From the NCBI RefSeq assembly GCF_000150955.2, contig NC_011678.1, forward strand, positions 912,486 through 976,485: a DNA stretch of 64,000 nucleotides, given 5' to 3'. Below, piece after piece: positions 1-10,646 of the stretch (position 1 is the stretch's first letter; every line of letters begins with the position of its first letter). A program made the position numbers and the translations under genes. Source of the stretch: Phaeodactylum tricornutum CCAP 1055/1 (taxonomy: Eukaryota; Bacillariophyta; Bacillariophyceae; Surirellales; Neidiaceae). The notes below the pieces were generated by a model. That model was given only the letters and a program-made list of their open reading frames with translations. It was not told the DNA's origin and made no database searches.

Positions 1-613
1 CTGCTCGCAATGCTTTTGTTATTTGCTATGTTCGACAAAACCAACCTTTCGGAATGCTCTATTGCCGGAGGAAACCATCCATTCATTTCCTCAGCATTTG
101 CAAATCGTATGTCCGGTACTGGCGCTTCCGACGAGATGGCACTATCTGTTTGCAAATGGATGGATCGACATAGCTGCCACAACGATAGCAAGAACGAGCA
201 GCACGCCACCGTTGTAATGACCCGACAGGTTCGGTGACGGGGTATCATTGATCCTTGTCCATCCCGAAAATGTAGAATCAAAACGCTCCACAAAGCGGAC
301 GAGCGTTTTTCAGAAATATAAATCTGGCAATTTTCCACTGTACACACATTCAAGAGCTATGGTATATTGTCAAGAAACCTGAAATGCACACCGTGCCCTT
401 TGAAGGTCGTTCGGGGATGAAAGAGAAAGCTAGGAAACGATGGAGAAGAAGAATTCACATCTAGGTAGTATACATATGTATACATGTCGATGCGAACTCT
501 TCTTCGAGGATGCAAGGCTTTGCCATTCACAACTAATGTAACTGGTAACAAAATTAACAGTAAGTCTATTTATTTGTTGACCTCGTTAGTTTCTGCCACG
601 CGGCCGTACCATC
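1..613. other. Left edge, no firm gene
   Basis: The first 220 bases are open in two frames. The frame ending in TAA at 217 reads like the tail of a protein running in from the left, but I recognise no domain. It could be a 3' exon end of a gene mostly outside the window. From 220 to 613 I see only AT-rich intergenic sequence at the 3' side of the minus-strand HTTM gene. Confidence 0.3.
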
Positions 614-2281
614 TTATTCCACCAGAAGAGAGTCGAACGAGCTATCGTATTCCATGCACGGTGCGGAAATAATTGTGTCAGGAGTGGATACTTTTGATAC
701 GTCGCGACTAGGATATCGATCTTTACTACCGGGTGGAAGAATGCGCATATGTTGCCAGCGCATCTCCACACTCGCCAAGGGTGGTAGACCCTTCAGAGTT
801 CGGTCTTCGTTGACAAACAAACACAATACTTGGCAGAGCAGTCGGGCAGATTGGGTTTTGCGTTTAGCGGCCCATTGGTGCAAGGCTCGTTCCCAACGAG
901 GAGATGGAAAGCGGCTTGTCATATCCAGTGGAACAAAGTTGAAGTCGTCCTGGTCTCGAAATGTCTTGGTTTTGACGTAGTGTAATAAATCCACCATTTG
1001 CCGAGCATCTCTGGAAGTTTCGTTGGTCGTATCGATGTATCCCGTCAAAAAAATGTTGTCGGACACGTGGCCCAGCGTGCCGTACATCACCCAGTATTGG
1101 CTTAGTCGCAACCCTTCACCGATATCTCCCCTATCGTGCTTTGCAATCCAACCCCGGTTTCCTAGCCAATTGTAGATCATATAGGAGAGGAAAAAGATCT
1201 GCAAAGTCCGAGAAAATGCGCTAGCGGACCGCTTTTTGACCACAGCGTCCTTGTGTTCCGTATTTTCCACACTGTCACCGTCTGTCTTTTTGTAGTCCCC
1301 TTCGTCCGTATTACTAAAGCCCAGCCATCTGTCCCAATATGCCGTTGGAATGAATAATACTTGTATCAGCATACCAATTGGCTGCCAATTGGGGAGATTA
1401 AGCGTTAAAAAGAGCCCCAAGTGCATTTGAAAAAGGACAAGCGCAAACCAATGTCGATACTTTCCTCCCAGTACGCAACCAATTGGCGCTCCGATTTCAC
1501 CCACCATGGCCATGGCAGTCATAGTCTTGGAAAGAATAGGCTGGGTACGTATGAGATCGCCGAGAAAATTGTCCCGCGTGGCAAAACTCCCGCTGAGTGC
1601 GTAATGGACGGCAGATAAGGACGGCGGCAACCATTCGCATTGGTGCCAATTCTTCCATCCGTGTACGTCAATGCGATTCAAAGCAGTACCGAGATACATG
1701 AAGGCAATTTGCAGTATCAATCCCAAGCAGGGCAAGCCGGTACATTGCCAGTGACGGTGACTGGGCTTTTTCGTCTTGTGTTTGCGACGTGATGCGCGCC
1801 ATTCGTCCACGCTCCAAACGTCCGCGAGTGGCAGAAAACAGCTCCAAAACAACAAGTGGCGAAGAAAGGAGTCGCTGCCGTCCGTGCCAGGCATATTCCG
1901 ACTCTGTTGCGCGACTTGAACAATGAATAGAACGGTCTTGACGAGACCGCCTACCCTAGCGGTTTGCTGAAACAAACCCACCGTGAAAAAGACCGCCAAC
2001 AACGTAGAAATACCGAACATTGCAACTTGGAAAGCCAAGGTTCCTCGGTAGAACCAAAGCTTGTGCAATGGGGCCTGGTGCGGAAAATCTAGATCCGATA
2101 GGAAGGAACGACTGGGCGGCAAAGACGTGTACCAAGCGAGATCGTACTTTCCCAACGAAGTGCGAGCGTAGATGTCATAGAGCAAGTACAACCCGAGCAA
2201 TATACGAAACAAAGCTAACGAACGTTTGTCCAGACAATTCGCTCGTGTTGCCGCGACCCCACTTGGAAGGGTCTCCATCAT
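614..2281 (-). CDS. HTTM / gamma-carboxylase-like membrane protein
   Basis: Multi-pass membrane protein of 555 residues. The N-terminal half resembles the HTTM domain shared with vitamin K-dependent gamma-carboxylases: a first helix rich in R-L-L-G-L-Y-L, an RN followed by a G-D-S segment, and the LR-LLFW-FLPL-D-WS-D block near residues 140 to 175. I count roughly six hydrophobic segments, then a polar loop with acidic and lysine-rich stretches and a further helix before a soluble C-terminus. The frame is open upstream to 2431, but the first ATG codons are the adjacent pair at 2281 and 2278, so I start there. Substrate is unknown; HTTM proteins outside animals are not established carboxylases. 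It is divergent to MUS81 across a 436-bp shared intergenic region. Confidence 0.75.
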   Translation of the reverse strand: MMETLPSGVAATRANCLDKRSLALFRILLGLYLLYDIYARTSLGKYDLAWYTSLPPSRSFLSDLDFPHQAPLHKLWFYRGTLAFQVAMFGISTLLAVFFTVGLFQQTARVGGLVKTVLFIVQVAQQSRNMPGTDGSDSFLRHLLFWSCFLPLADVWSVDEWRASRRKHKTKKPSHRHWQCTGLPCLGLILQIAFMYLGTALNRIDVHGWKNWHQCEWLPPSLSAVHYALSGSFATRDNFLGDLIRTQPILSKTMTAMAMVGEIGAPIGCVLGGKYRHWFALVLFQMHLGLFLTLNLPNWQPIGMLIQVLFIPTAYWDRWLGFSNTDEGDYKKTDGDSVENTEHKDAVVKKRSASAFSRTLQIFFLSYMIYNWLGNRGWIAKHDRGDIGEGLRLSQYWVMYGTLGHVSDNIFLTGYIDTTNETSRDARQMVDLLHYVKTKTFRDQDDFNFVPLDMTSRFPSPRWERALHQWAAKRKTQSARLLCQVLCLFVNEDRTLKGLPPLASVEMRWQHMRILPPGSKDRYPSRDVSKVSTPDTIISAPCMEYDSSFDSLLVE

Positions 2282-2717
2282 AGCTTCGCTCTTACATTCA
2301 ACATCAATAGCTATCAAGCTATCACGGGAGAACGAAATGCCATGCAGTATCGGGGGCAATAGAGTGTACAGTTTGGAACGGCGCAGGGCATTGGATTCGT
2401 TTCGGATCGGGATGGTTAGGTACCTACTCACATTGACATTGACTGTGACAGTGAAAGTGACACAAAGACTTGTAAATATGGGTTCCGAGTACCGGTTCGT
2501 TGTTTCTTTTCCGGGTTGGTTTGGAGCCGTTCCGGAAATTCCCGACCGGATCCTTTCGACAGTTTACGGTGCCTATCTCTGTAACTATATAGCAACAGTA
2601 CGTAGTACAACTAGTGGGTATATGCTGCCATTTTTCTATTCACAGTCACGTCATTGTCACTTGTCCGTCCACAGATTGGACGTGCTCGGCAGTGGATAGC
2701 GTTGACAACGACCCACC
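2282..2717. promoter_or_regulatory. Divergent promoter region with two TGACTGTGA motifs
   Basis: This is the head-to-head intergenic region between the HTTM gene and MUS81. It holds TGACTGTGA at 2440-2448, followed closely by a second GTGACAGTGAAAGTGAC-like stretch, and the reverse complement TCACAGTCA at 2640-2648. The same 9-mer recurs in other intergenic regions of the window. That it is a promoter element is inferred from location and recurrence only. Confidence 0.5.
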
Positions 2718-4928
2718 ATGGCGTACACCAAGACGCAGACATTTGGTCGGACGACGAACGGTAGTTCTACGTCCGCTCACTGTAAACCCGTCAAGGCCAA
2801 ATGCGTAGACAACCAAAGCCTCGTCGACGCACTCGTAGCGAAACGATCCACGCTCGGTAGCAACAACTACTCGCGGACGTTACGCAAAGCGACCGAAAGT
2901 CTCGCCAAACAGAAAGAAGCCGTCCAATCCTACGCCCAAGCCAAGGCACTGAGCGGAATTGGAGATCACGTCGCCAATCTATTGTTTCCCGCCGCGAAGC
3001 TGAAATCCGCAGAGTCCCCCGCTTCGTCAGTCGGGTCCACGAAATCAACCGCTTCCCGATCACGTCCACGGAATACATTGCCAACTGCCGATCCTGTGGA
3101 AAAACCAAGCGCGAGAGAGATTGCCTACCAAAACGCAGTGCAACACGCCACTGCTTGGAAATCGCTGTCGCTGACTTGGCGGGCGGTACTTCTAATCGAC
3201 CAGCGGGAGACTCAATCGGACCACGTTATTGCCAAGTGCCGAATGTCCGGTATTCCTTGTGAAGCACGATCGTTACCCATTGGGGACATGGCTTGGATGG
3301 CTCAAGGAATGGACACTGCAGGCAAAATTAAAGCCGAACTGATGCTGGGGACAATCGTCGAACGTAAAACGGTAGACGATTTGAAAGCATCCCTCTTTGG
3401 CACGCGTTACAATGAACAGCAACTTCGATTGATGCATTCCGGCTTGCCACAAGTTCTCTTTCTGATTGAAGGAGACTTGACCAAAGATCTGCGTGGTTGC
3501 AGTGTGGAAACAATGCATACAGCGACCTGGGAAATTCGTTTACACAAGGACTTCCAAATTCTGCAAACGGCTCATCTCGACGAAACCGTGCAAACATTGA
3601 AACGCATGCATCGACGAGTGCTGCAACGGTCTTTTCCCCGCGCATTCGTAACTCAGGCCCTGCCAACTTTCTCCGAAACCGATACCTCTGTCAATGACAA
3701 GCAAGCTAAGCGGCGAAGTACTGATCAGGCGGCGCCCAGGAAGAATCGGCGACGTCGGTTGCAGTCGCTCATGGAGATGATGTTTGATGTCGATCCAACG
3801 CCCATGCCCGGTACGGAACGTTTCATTACTTACGCGGAGCTCAAAGCCAAAGTGGAATACGACAGAGAATTAGGAACCCGTACAATCGGCTCTATTCATA
3901 GTGCGATGCTGAAGCAAGTGCAAAGCTTTTCGGATCGCAAAGTCCAAGCCCTGTGCCGCACGTATTCGACAGCCAACGAACTATTTCTGGCCTACGAAAG
4001 TGTAAATGATGTCGCTTCCAAGAAAGCGCTGGTCACCGAACTTCCCATTTCAGATCCTTCGTCTCATCAACTCCGAAAGACTGGTCCCAAGAGTGCGGAA
4101 GAGTTGTACACTGTGTACGGAATGGACGAAGGAATCTCTCCACCGGCCTCGATATCGAAAGACGGCACTAAACCTTCCCTCACGGCGGCATGGATGCCAT
4201 CTCCAATACAAGAGGAAGACGATGAAGATCTCTGGCCGAATGGAGATCCAAATGTGAAAAAGTACGTGGAGAGCCAAATGCCGTTTACTTCTATTGATTC
4301 CCAACCGATGGATATACCTTTGGCGCGTTGTCTAATTTCAAAATCAGCGGCGAGTGAGCAGCAGCCTCTGTCGGAGGTTAATATTGACAAGGCGAGTCGC
4401 TCAGAAGCACAGGACGAGGATCTGGGGGACGCTTTTAAAGGCATCGGAAGTTCAGCCCCCATATCTTCTGTTTGCAAGCGGGGCGTTTCGAAGCCTCTTA
4501 CGGCGCCAACAAAGGCAGTCAACGTGGACGACTATATTGACTTGCTTTCCTCAGACAACGACGAAGGAGGCGAAACAGATACCGCTGAACCATTCGCCAA
4601 ATGTGAGAAGGAGTTGGACTGTCTGCATTTTTCCGGCGTCGTGGAACAAAAAGCGGAATTGGCAGAGTTCAATATTCGGTCTCCCGCACCTGTGGTAGTT
4701 AGTCAATCTAGAGCCAGCTTTACTGCTCCATCAAGTTTGTTCAGCAGCGACGATGACGATGCCAGTGTGTTCCAACGGTCTCCGTTGCGAAGCAAACGGA
4801 AACCTTTTTCCGCTGTTGGTAACTCCTCATGTAAGAAAGCAAGGTTTGGGTGCGAAACCGAGCAAACAAGAACAAAGAGATCCGCTGGCAATAAAGCTGC
4901 GTCTCCGGAAGTTGTGGTTTTAGACTAG
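2718..4928 (+). CDS. MUS81: Crossover junction endonuclease MUS81
   Basis: Catalytic subunit of the XPF/MUS81-family structure-specific nuclease. It cuts branched DNA such as 3' flaps and stalled forks in the nucleus, usually with an EME partner. The N-terminus (residues about 30 to 90) matches the MUS81 helix-hairpin-helix region, including the short G-IGD motif. The ERCC4 nuclease core lies at about residues 155 to 305: LLIDQRE (about 158-164), GD (189-190) and the catalytic IVERK-x2-DD block at about 213-221. A C-terminal HhH2-like region follows at about 385-445. The last 280 residues are an acidic, serine-rich tail with DDD/DEED clusters and lysine-rich patches, making the protein longer than animal MUS81 (about 550 residues). 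No intron is needed. The ATG at 2718 lies in an ACC-ATG-G context. Confidence 0.9.
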   Translation: MAYTKTQTFGRTTNGSSTSAHCKPVKAKCVDNQSLVDALVAKRSTLGSNNYSRTLRKATESLAKQKEAVQSYAQAKALSGIGDHVANLLFPAAKLKSAESPASSVGSTKSTASRSRPRNTLPTADPVEKPSAREIAYQNAVQHATAWKSLSLTWRAVLLIDQRETQSDHVIAKCRMSGIPCEARSLPIGDMAWMAQGMDTAGKIKAELMLGTIVERKTVDDLKASLFGTRYNEQQLRLMHSGLPQVLFLIEGDLTKDLRGCSVETMHTATWEIRLHKDFQILQTAHLDETVQTLKRMHRRVLQRSFPRAFVTQALPTFSETDTSVNDKQAKRRSTDQAAPRKNRRRRLQSLMEMMFDVDPTPMPGTERFITYAELKAKVEYDRELGTRTIGSIHSAMLKQVQSFSDRKVQALCRTYSTANELFLAYESVNDVASKKALVTELPISDPSSHQLRKTGPKSAEELYTVYGMDEGISPPASISKDGTKPSLTAAWMPSPIQEEDDEDLWPNGDPNVKKYVESQMPFTSIDSQPMDIPLARCLISKSAASEQQPLSEVNIDKASRSEAQDEDLGDAFKGIGSSAPISSVCKRGVSKPLTAPTKAVNVDDYIDLLSSDNDEGGETDTAEPFAKCEKELDCLHFSGVVEQKAELAEFNIRSPAPVVVSQSRASFTAPSSLFSSDDDDASVFQRSPLRSKRKPFSAVGNSSCKKARFGCETEQTRTKRSAGNKAASPEVVVLD

Positions 4929-5151
4929 GTCAAGTGAAAGTCTACTTATAACGATATAATAAAATAGAGATTGGAGTTCACATACGTTAGACATCCTTGA
5001 AATATGAGTCTATTTCAGTGTCAATCGTCTCTCGAACGCCAGATTTCACCAAGAGACAGGAATGCAAGTCACGCAGTCGCGAAAAGACTCAGTTTTCAGC
5101 GAACGACACTTTGTTGTACATCACGAAATCAAACGTTTCTCCACTCTCAGG

Positions 5152-5481
5152 CTATCGCTTCAATACAGCCAAAAGGTAGCCTTCGTGTGGTGCTATCATG
5201 AGCTCTCGGTGTTGCTTCGATCGGATCTGTAAGAACGAGATCTCATCGTCTTCCGAAAGCGACGTGAGATATGCGGAAGCGGTCTCCAACAGCTGCTTGG
5301 CAAACTTTGCGGCTTCGGGTCCAGCCTGTCGAGAAACTAGCATATCTCCAGCCCGATTCAGAATCATTACGCTTTGCACTCCTTTGTGCGAGGCGAGCCG
5401 GCTGACGGTGTCTTCGAGCTCTTGCAGATTGGCGTTGTCCACTGTCGTCGGGATCGTGTCCGACGCATGCGCTGTCGACAT
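5152..5481 (-). CDS. DYNLRB: Dynein light chain, roadblock/LC7 type
   Basis: Protein of 109 residues (family usual about 96) with the roadblock fold signature: an N-terminal amphipathic helix (LEDTVSRLASHKGV), a central V-SVMILNRAGD strand-turn-strand, the long helix with FAKQLLETASAYL, and a C-terminal I-RSK-HE-MIAPH-GYLLAVL strand pair. Roadblock chains bind the dynein intermediate chain and assist cargo or IFT attachment. Pennate diatoms lack flagella, so a cytoplasmic dynein role is the more likely one; that is inference. The start ATG is at 5481. Single exon. Confidence 0.88.
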   Translation of the reverse strand: MSTAHASDTIPTTVDNANLQELEDTVSRLASHKGVQSVMILNRAGDMLVSRQAGPEAAKFAKQLLETASAYLTSLSEDDEISFLQIRSKQHRELMIAPHEGYLLAVLKR

Positions 5482-6046
5482 ATTTGGAATTGTCTTGGAG
5501 AAAGAAGAATTGCCAACAAGTGCGTCTGGACTGGGAATCCACTTTCGAGGAATGGACGGATTCGCAAGAACGCGCAGATGACAAGTTTGAGAGACGGTAG
5601 ACCTCTCGGTAAATATTTCTTTTTTTACAATTACCTGTAATTACCGCAACTCACTGTCACACCAAGCTTCATTTGGAGAATCCGAATTTACTATGTCTGA
5701 ACGACAATTACTTGGATAGTCTTGTTTACCGGAGGAGAAATTCCGTGTTCTCCGTCGGTTTGAGCGAATAAGGGTACCAATATGGGTACTAGAGGGAAAA
5801 CTTTTCACATTTGAAATCACTTTCGCTATGTTTTGAGTCCCGCTCTGGCGAAACAATTAATGCGCAGCGGAGTGGCGGAGTCTCGGAACGAGTCGGTAAG
5901 CGATGATGCACCGAAGCAAGCCGACTCTCACGAAAGTCGTTGGTCGTTGTTCCAATTTAGGTATGAAGCAATTTTGCACTTCCAAAACAACAGGTTGCCT
6001 AATGTAAGACAAAGTAACAGTTTTATCGAAAAAGGCAACCATCGTC
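5482..6046. other. Intergenic, upstream of first glycosyltransferase
   Basis: Divergent spacer between the roadblock gene and the first glycosyltransferase gene. A stretch at about 5915-5955 is nearly repeated at about 9110-9150 upstream of the second paralogue, so the tandem duplication included part of the promoter. No other feature seen. Confidence 0.55.
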
Positions 6047-7465
6047 ATGTTGAGTGGTAGGACGCCTTTGCGGCACCGCTTTTTCTTCATACTGTCACTT
6101 GGGACCGTCTTATTCATTTTTGAAACCCGCTGGACGACACAAGCGATCAGTAAAAGCCTGTCCAGAACGCCGGAAGAAGATATTTGGAATTACTTGTCCT
6201 CGTTTGCGTCGACAAGCGACTCTGCCAACTACCTCAGTAGTGTTGATAACGGTAATCTTGTCGATCCATTCGAGTCGCCGACAGTCTGGAATACGAGTCA
6301 AATTCCTCCCGGTAGAAGGAAAATTGATACACTGGACTCCGCTATCTACAATGTCGCTAACGTTTCGGGTGCTTCGGCCATTTTTCCACTCGTGCTGACG
6401 GTGAGCTCTCAGAATACCAGCCGGACAACTACAACAACCGAGGAACCTAGCCCCGGCCGAATGAAACAACCCGATAATACCTTTTCAGCATGTATCCTCG
6501 TCATGGACGACAACCATCGCCTCGTGGAGTGGATTGCCTACCACTACTACGCCTTGAATCTGCGGCACTTGGTAGTTACGGTGGATCCTCATTCTAGAAC
6601 ATCTCCGACCGCAGTTCTAGATCGCTGGAGAGATCGTATGCAAATTGATGAATGGTCCGATCGAACATTTTTTCCGCGAATTAATTGGCGAAGCGCGAAC
6701 GATACGGTCGAAAGACGACATTTGAGGCACAGGTTTCGTCAAGCGCAATTTTACAAGGGCTGTATCCGTAGATTACGAGAATTCAACCGAACGTGGACGG
6801 CTTTCATCGACTCCGATGAGTACCTTACCATCAATAGCCGCCTGGTCGACAACACGGCGCTCCGGATGCAACGACCAGGACACGTCGCCGACTACTTTCA
6901 CGAGTTAACACAGCAAGCGCACAGCGATCCAAACTCCACCTTCGCTGTGAATTTCGGTCAACCCTGCGTTTTACTGTCCCGCACCATGTATGGATCGGTG
7001 GAAAGTACAGACGAGGAGATCCGTAGGGACGTGCCGGATTTTCTGGATCCAGCCCGCTTCGATACGCTGCGATGGCGGCATCGCTCAACCGAGGATGGCC
7101 ACGTATTAGCCAAAAGTCTGATCGACATCTCGCAGGTTCACCGATCCCATATGGAAGGTATCAGCAATGCGCACAAAGTGCTTGTCGATATGTGTACGTC
7201 CGAATCCTTTTTGGCGTATACACTGCCCATTGGCATTCATCACTACCTTGGTAGTTGGGAGCAGTATAGCTACCGAGACGACGCTCGCGATGGTGGCGAT
7301 GCACACAGCTACGAGACGTGGCAAAGGAAGGGCTCTGCGCTGGTCAGTACGGATGATGAGATTCGCCCTTGGATTCGCGGGTTTGTGGACATGGTGGGCA
7401 ATGGCACGGCACAGTTTTTGCTGGAAGGGGCTGGGCTCCCCACAAACCGTACGGCAAAAAGTTAG
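6047..7465 (+). CDS. Putative type II membrane glycosyltransferase (copy A)
   Basis: Protein of 472 residues with a short basic N-terminus, one hydrophobic segment at residues about 11-26 (signal anchor, so likely Golgi, type II), a Ser/Thr-rich stem and a catalytic-type domain from about residue 145. That domain has features of the GT92/DUF23 and Glyco_tranf_2_4 families: an opening ACILVMDDNHRLVEWIAYHY, then LRHLVVTVDPHSRT, and FIDSDEY at about 253-259, a DxD-like metal/nucleotide-sugar site. Several N-x-S/T sequons lie in the stem and tail. The donor sugar and acceptor cannot be read from sequence. It is a tandem paralogue of the gene at 9237, with very similar C-terminal two-thirds and strongly diverged N-terminus. 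Confidence 0.7.
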   Translation: MLSGRTPLRHRFFFILSLGTVLFIFETRWTTQAISKSLSRTPEEDIWNYLSSFASTSDSANYLSSVDNGNLVDPFESPTVWNTSQIPPGRRKIDTLDSAIYNVANVSGASAIFPLVLTVSSQNTSRTTTTTEEPSPGRMKQPDNTFSACILVMDDNHRLVEWIAYHYYALNLRHLVVTVDPHSRTSPTAVLDRWRDRMQIDEWSDRTFFPRINWRSANDTVERRHLRHRFRQAQFYKGCIRRLREFNRTWTAFIDSDEYLTINSRLVDNTALRMQRPGHVADYFHELTQQAHSDPNSTFAVNFGQPCVLLSRTMYGSVESTDEEIRRDVPDFLDPARFDTLRWRHRSTEDGHVLAKSLIDISQVHRSHMEGISNAHKVLVDMCTSESFLAYTLPIGIHHYLGSWEQYSYRDDARDGGDAHSYETWQRKGSALVSTDDEIRPWIRGFVDMVGNGTAQFLLEGAGLPTNRTAKS

Positions 7466-9236
7466 TGGCAGTCAAGTTTGATTTTGGTGCCACTTGCGAT
7501 GCTTAAGTATAGCCCCGAAAGAGAGAGTGGGCGTCAATGTATGTGGAGCACACAACAGGCCTACAAAAAACATGCAGATTGCAAGTTTGAGGGATTGCCT
7601 TACTACTTACTTTCTATTTTCGATCCAAAGCCTCTTAACCTGTTCCTTTGGTTAAGTACAGAGCATTGGTTCATAGTTGGCAGCTAACAAATAATACGTA
7701 GATCCAATTTTCACTTCTTTCCATTGTTGGGCAGGGGCTGTTTGCCTTTGTGCATCCATTGGTATGCTCGCGAATATAGATTTGATCAGATTTCCAACAT
7801 CTCTCAATCTACAATTTTTCATTGTTGCACGCTGGGCTACTTCATTTTTCAGATTCTGCTATGCTAAATCCGAATACCGCAGAGAGATCCATCAATCTCA
7901 TCAATACCGCCGGCGTGGCGCTGTCGGAATCGCAAAGACTGCAGAACGCTCGCACATGCTTTTTCAAGCGCGTTCCTTCTTCCCCTTATGAAATAACCAA
8001 AGCTTTTCTGTATGAATAGTATTTGCTATTCACTAGGAAACCAGTACGTACAAGGCTATCTCCGTCACTTGCGAGCCCGAGTGAGGATTGAAGCACGCTA
8101 GAAAGACCAAGCGAAGTTGCAGCTACCAGCTGACAATGGGATTTCAGTAGTGCTGACATAAAAGCTCGGAAACTGTTCGGTGGCAACGAGACCGACATGT
8201 AGAATCATTGTCAAATGGTTCTCCGTGCCCTTTCCCCAATGAAATATTTTCTTGTTGTTGTTGCTATCCGCCCTTCTTTTCCTTCGCCTCACCGTCAAAA
8301 ACCTTTTTCGTTTTGATGCCGTGTCATCTTTCATGACGAGTGCAAATAATTCTCGACATCACCACAAGGGGTGCTGGTGTTTCTAAGTATACACCAAAAG
8401 TCTCAGCACGGAACGAAATTTGGAGGCAATTTGGTTTCCGTGGAATAAAGCATAAAACTTTTATGCTCCAAGTATCGTCTTCGGTGAGTTCCGAGGGTTT
8501 TACCGAATTTCAACAAAACACCTGCTGCTTCAGAACACCCTTGACTGTTGGACTCGGTCCTGGCCGCAATGACGATTTTCCGAACACCGTGGCTAACAAT
8601 CTTGATAGCCTCTGCGAGACTGGATTCCACCCATGAACCATGTTGCGGTCTCGAGTGAAAGGCACTTAAGCCGTTGGCTATACACATCAAGCGCCATCAT
8701 CCGTTACAATGAGAAAGTGAAAGGCAGCGCCGTACACTACTACGAGTGCATGGAATTCTGTACGCCATCCATTGTACGTCTTTATACAAATTTCGTGGGG
8801 CAGCCCTACAGGCTCATGGCGTATCAATAAAACCCCAACGCATGAATTCGATAGACAGTCTTTCGGCAAACAGTGCAAGCGCGTTGCATTGTTCCATTTG
8901 TCAGGACCAAAACACTTCGGGCACAGCAGTCATCTGCACAAACGTCTCTGCAGTAACATGTTTCACTGGAAATAGCGAATCGTGACTGACAGAGAGAGTG
9001 AGTCGGAACTTATGAGTCACGTGTCTTAAGTCTCGGTAGACTTCCCTTCACCATTGTTGAGGTAAGATGTCCGCAAATTTCAAACGAAACCAATATGGGT
9101 AGAAATCAAGCAAGCCGACTCTCTCGCAAGTCGTTGGTCGTTGTCCAACAATGCAACATGGTAATCAAACAATTGGCCTTGTAAAGCAAAACAAGCGGAA
9201 GACGAGGTACAAATTTATCCACTCACTACACATACC
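7466..9236. other. Spacer between tandem glycosyltransferase paralogues
   Basis: About 1.8 kb without a gene I can support. Short open frames exist (for example 8340-8636 and 8633-8830 on the plus strand), but none shows a recognisable domain or signal peptide. The last ~130 bases carry the duplicated upstream sequence shared with copy A. Confidence 0.5.
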
Positions 9237-10646
9237 ATGGCCACCCATACGACGCGATTATTGCACCAATTTCTCCTCATACTAACGCTTGGGACCGTGT
9301 CCTTAATTTTTGAAATTTACTGGACTACACATGCGATCATTGAAGGCAATGCGAGCACACCGGAAAAAAACCTTTGGAAATACTTTTCTTCATTCGTGTC
9401 GACAAGAAATGCCCAAATTTATATCAGCAGTATTGGCTTCGATAGCTTCGCTGGCCGATTCACGTCGCCGAAACCATGGAATCACTCTCAGTTCTTTCCT
9501 GGAAGAAGGAAAATCGATGCACGCGACTCCGCCATTTACAGTTTTGCCAACATATCGAGTGCTTCGGCTGCTATTCCACTCGTGCTGACGGTGAGCTCTG
9601 AGAATGCTAGCAGCATTACGACGACCAAAGCAAATACCTCCGGCCGAAAGGAACACCCCGACAATACATTTTCAGCATGCATCCTCGTCATGGACGACAA
9701 CCATCGACTCGTGGAGTGGATTGCTTACCACTACTACGCCTTGAATCTGCGGCACTTGGTAGTTACGGTGGATCCTCATTCCAGAACGCGTCCTACGGCG
9801 GTACTAGATCGCTGGAGAGATCGCATGTATATCGAAGAATGGAATGATCGATCGTTTCTACCCTCTAATATTGGACGAAGCGCGAACGATACGGTCGAAC
9901 AACGACATTTAAAGCATAGGTTTCGTCAAGCACAATTTTACAAGGGCTGTATCCGAAGACTAAGGGAATTCAACCGATCTTGGACGACTTTCATCGACTC
10001 CGATGAGTACCTTACCATCAATAGCCGCATGGTGGACAACACGGCGCTCCGGATGCAACAACCAGGACACGTCGCCGACTACTTTCACGAGTTAACATGG
10101 CAAGCGCACAGCGGACCAAACTACACCTTCGCTGTGAATTTCGGTCAATCCTGCGTTTTGCTATCACGCGCCATGTACGGATCAGTAGAAAGTACAGACG
10201 AGGAGATCCGTAGGGACGTGCCAGATTTTCTGGATCCAGCCCGCTTTGATACGCTGCGATGGCGGCATCGCTCAACCGAGGATGACCACGTGTTAGCCAA
10301 AAGTCTGATTGACGTCTCTCAAGTAAAGCAACACCACTTGGATGGCAAAGCCAATGCGCACAAAGCTCTTGTTGAAATGTGTAAGTCAAACTCGTGGATA
10401 GCGTATACACTGCCCATTGGCATTCATCACTACCTTGGTAGTTGGGAGCAGTATAGCTACCGAGACGACGCTCGCGATGGTGGCGATGCACACAGCTACG
10501 AGACGTGGCAAAGGAAAGGCTCTGCGCTGGTCAGTACAGATGACGAGATCCGCCCTTGGATTCGCGGGTTTGTAAAGATGGTAGGCAACGGTACGGCACT
10601 GTCTTTGTTGGAAGGAGCTGGGCTTCCCACAAACCGGACTGCGTAA
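9237..10646 (+). CDS. Putative type II membrane glycosyltransferase (copy B)
   Basis: Tandem paralogue of copy A, 469 residues, with the same layout: signal anchor at residues about 11-27, Ser/Thr stem, then the GT92/Glyco_tranf_2_4-like domain with ACILVMDDNHRLVEWIAYHY, TVDPHSRT and FIDSDEY. From about residue 140 onward it is almost identical to copy A, including long runs of identical DNA. The first 140 residues keep the pattern but differ at most positions. The start ATG lies in ACC-ATG-G context. Both copies keep the DSDEY site and full length, so both look functional. Substrate unknown. Confidence 0.7.
   Translation: MATHTTRLLHQFLLILTLGTVSLIFEIYWTTHAIIEGNASTPEKNLWKYFSSFVSTRNAQIYISSIGFDSFAGRFTSPKPWNHSQFFPGRRKIDARDSAIYSFANISSASAAIPLVLTVSSENASSITTTKANTSGRKEHPDNTFSACILVMDDNHRLVEWIAYHYYALNLRHLVVTVDPHSRTRPTAVLDRWRDRMYIEEWNDRSFLPSNIGRSANDTVEQRHLKHRFRQAQFYKGCIRRLREFNRSWTTFIDSDEYLTINSRMVDNTALRMQQPGHVADYFHELTWQAHSGPNYTFAVNFGQSCVLLSRAMYGSVESTDEEIRRDVPDFLDPARFDTLRWRHRSTEDDHVLAKSLIDVSQVKQHHLDGKANAHKALVEMCKSNSWIAYTLPIGIHHYLGSWEQYSYRDDARDGGDAHSYETWQRKGSALVSTDDEIRPWIRGFVKMVGNGTALSLLEGAGLPTNRTA

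Noticed and set aside
5243-5584. Minus-strand frame overlapping the roadblock gene
   Set aside because: It is another frame of the same DNA; the overlapping roadblock protein has clear family motifs and this one has none.
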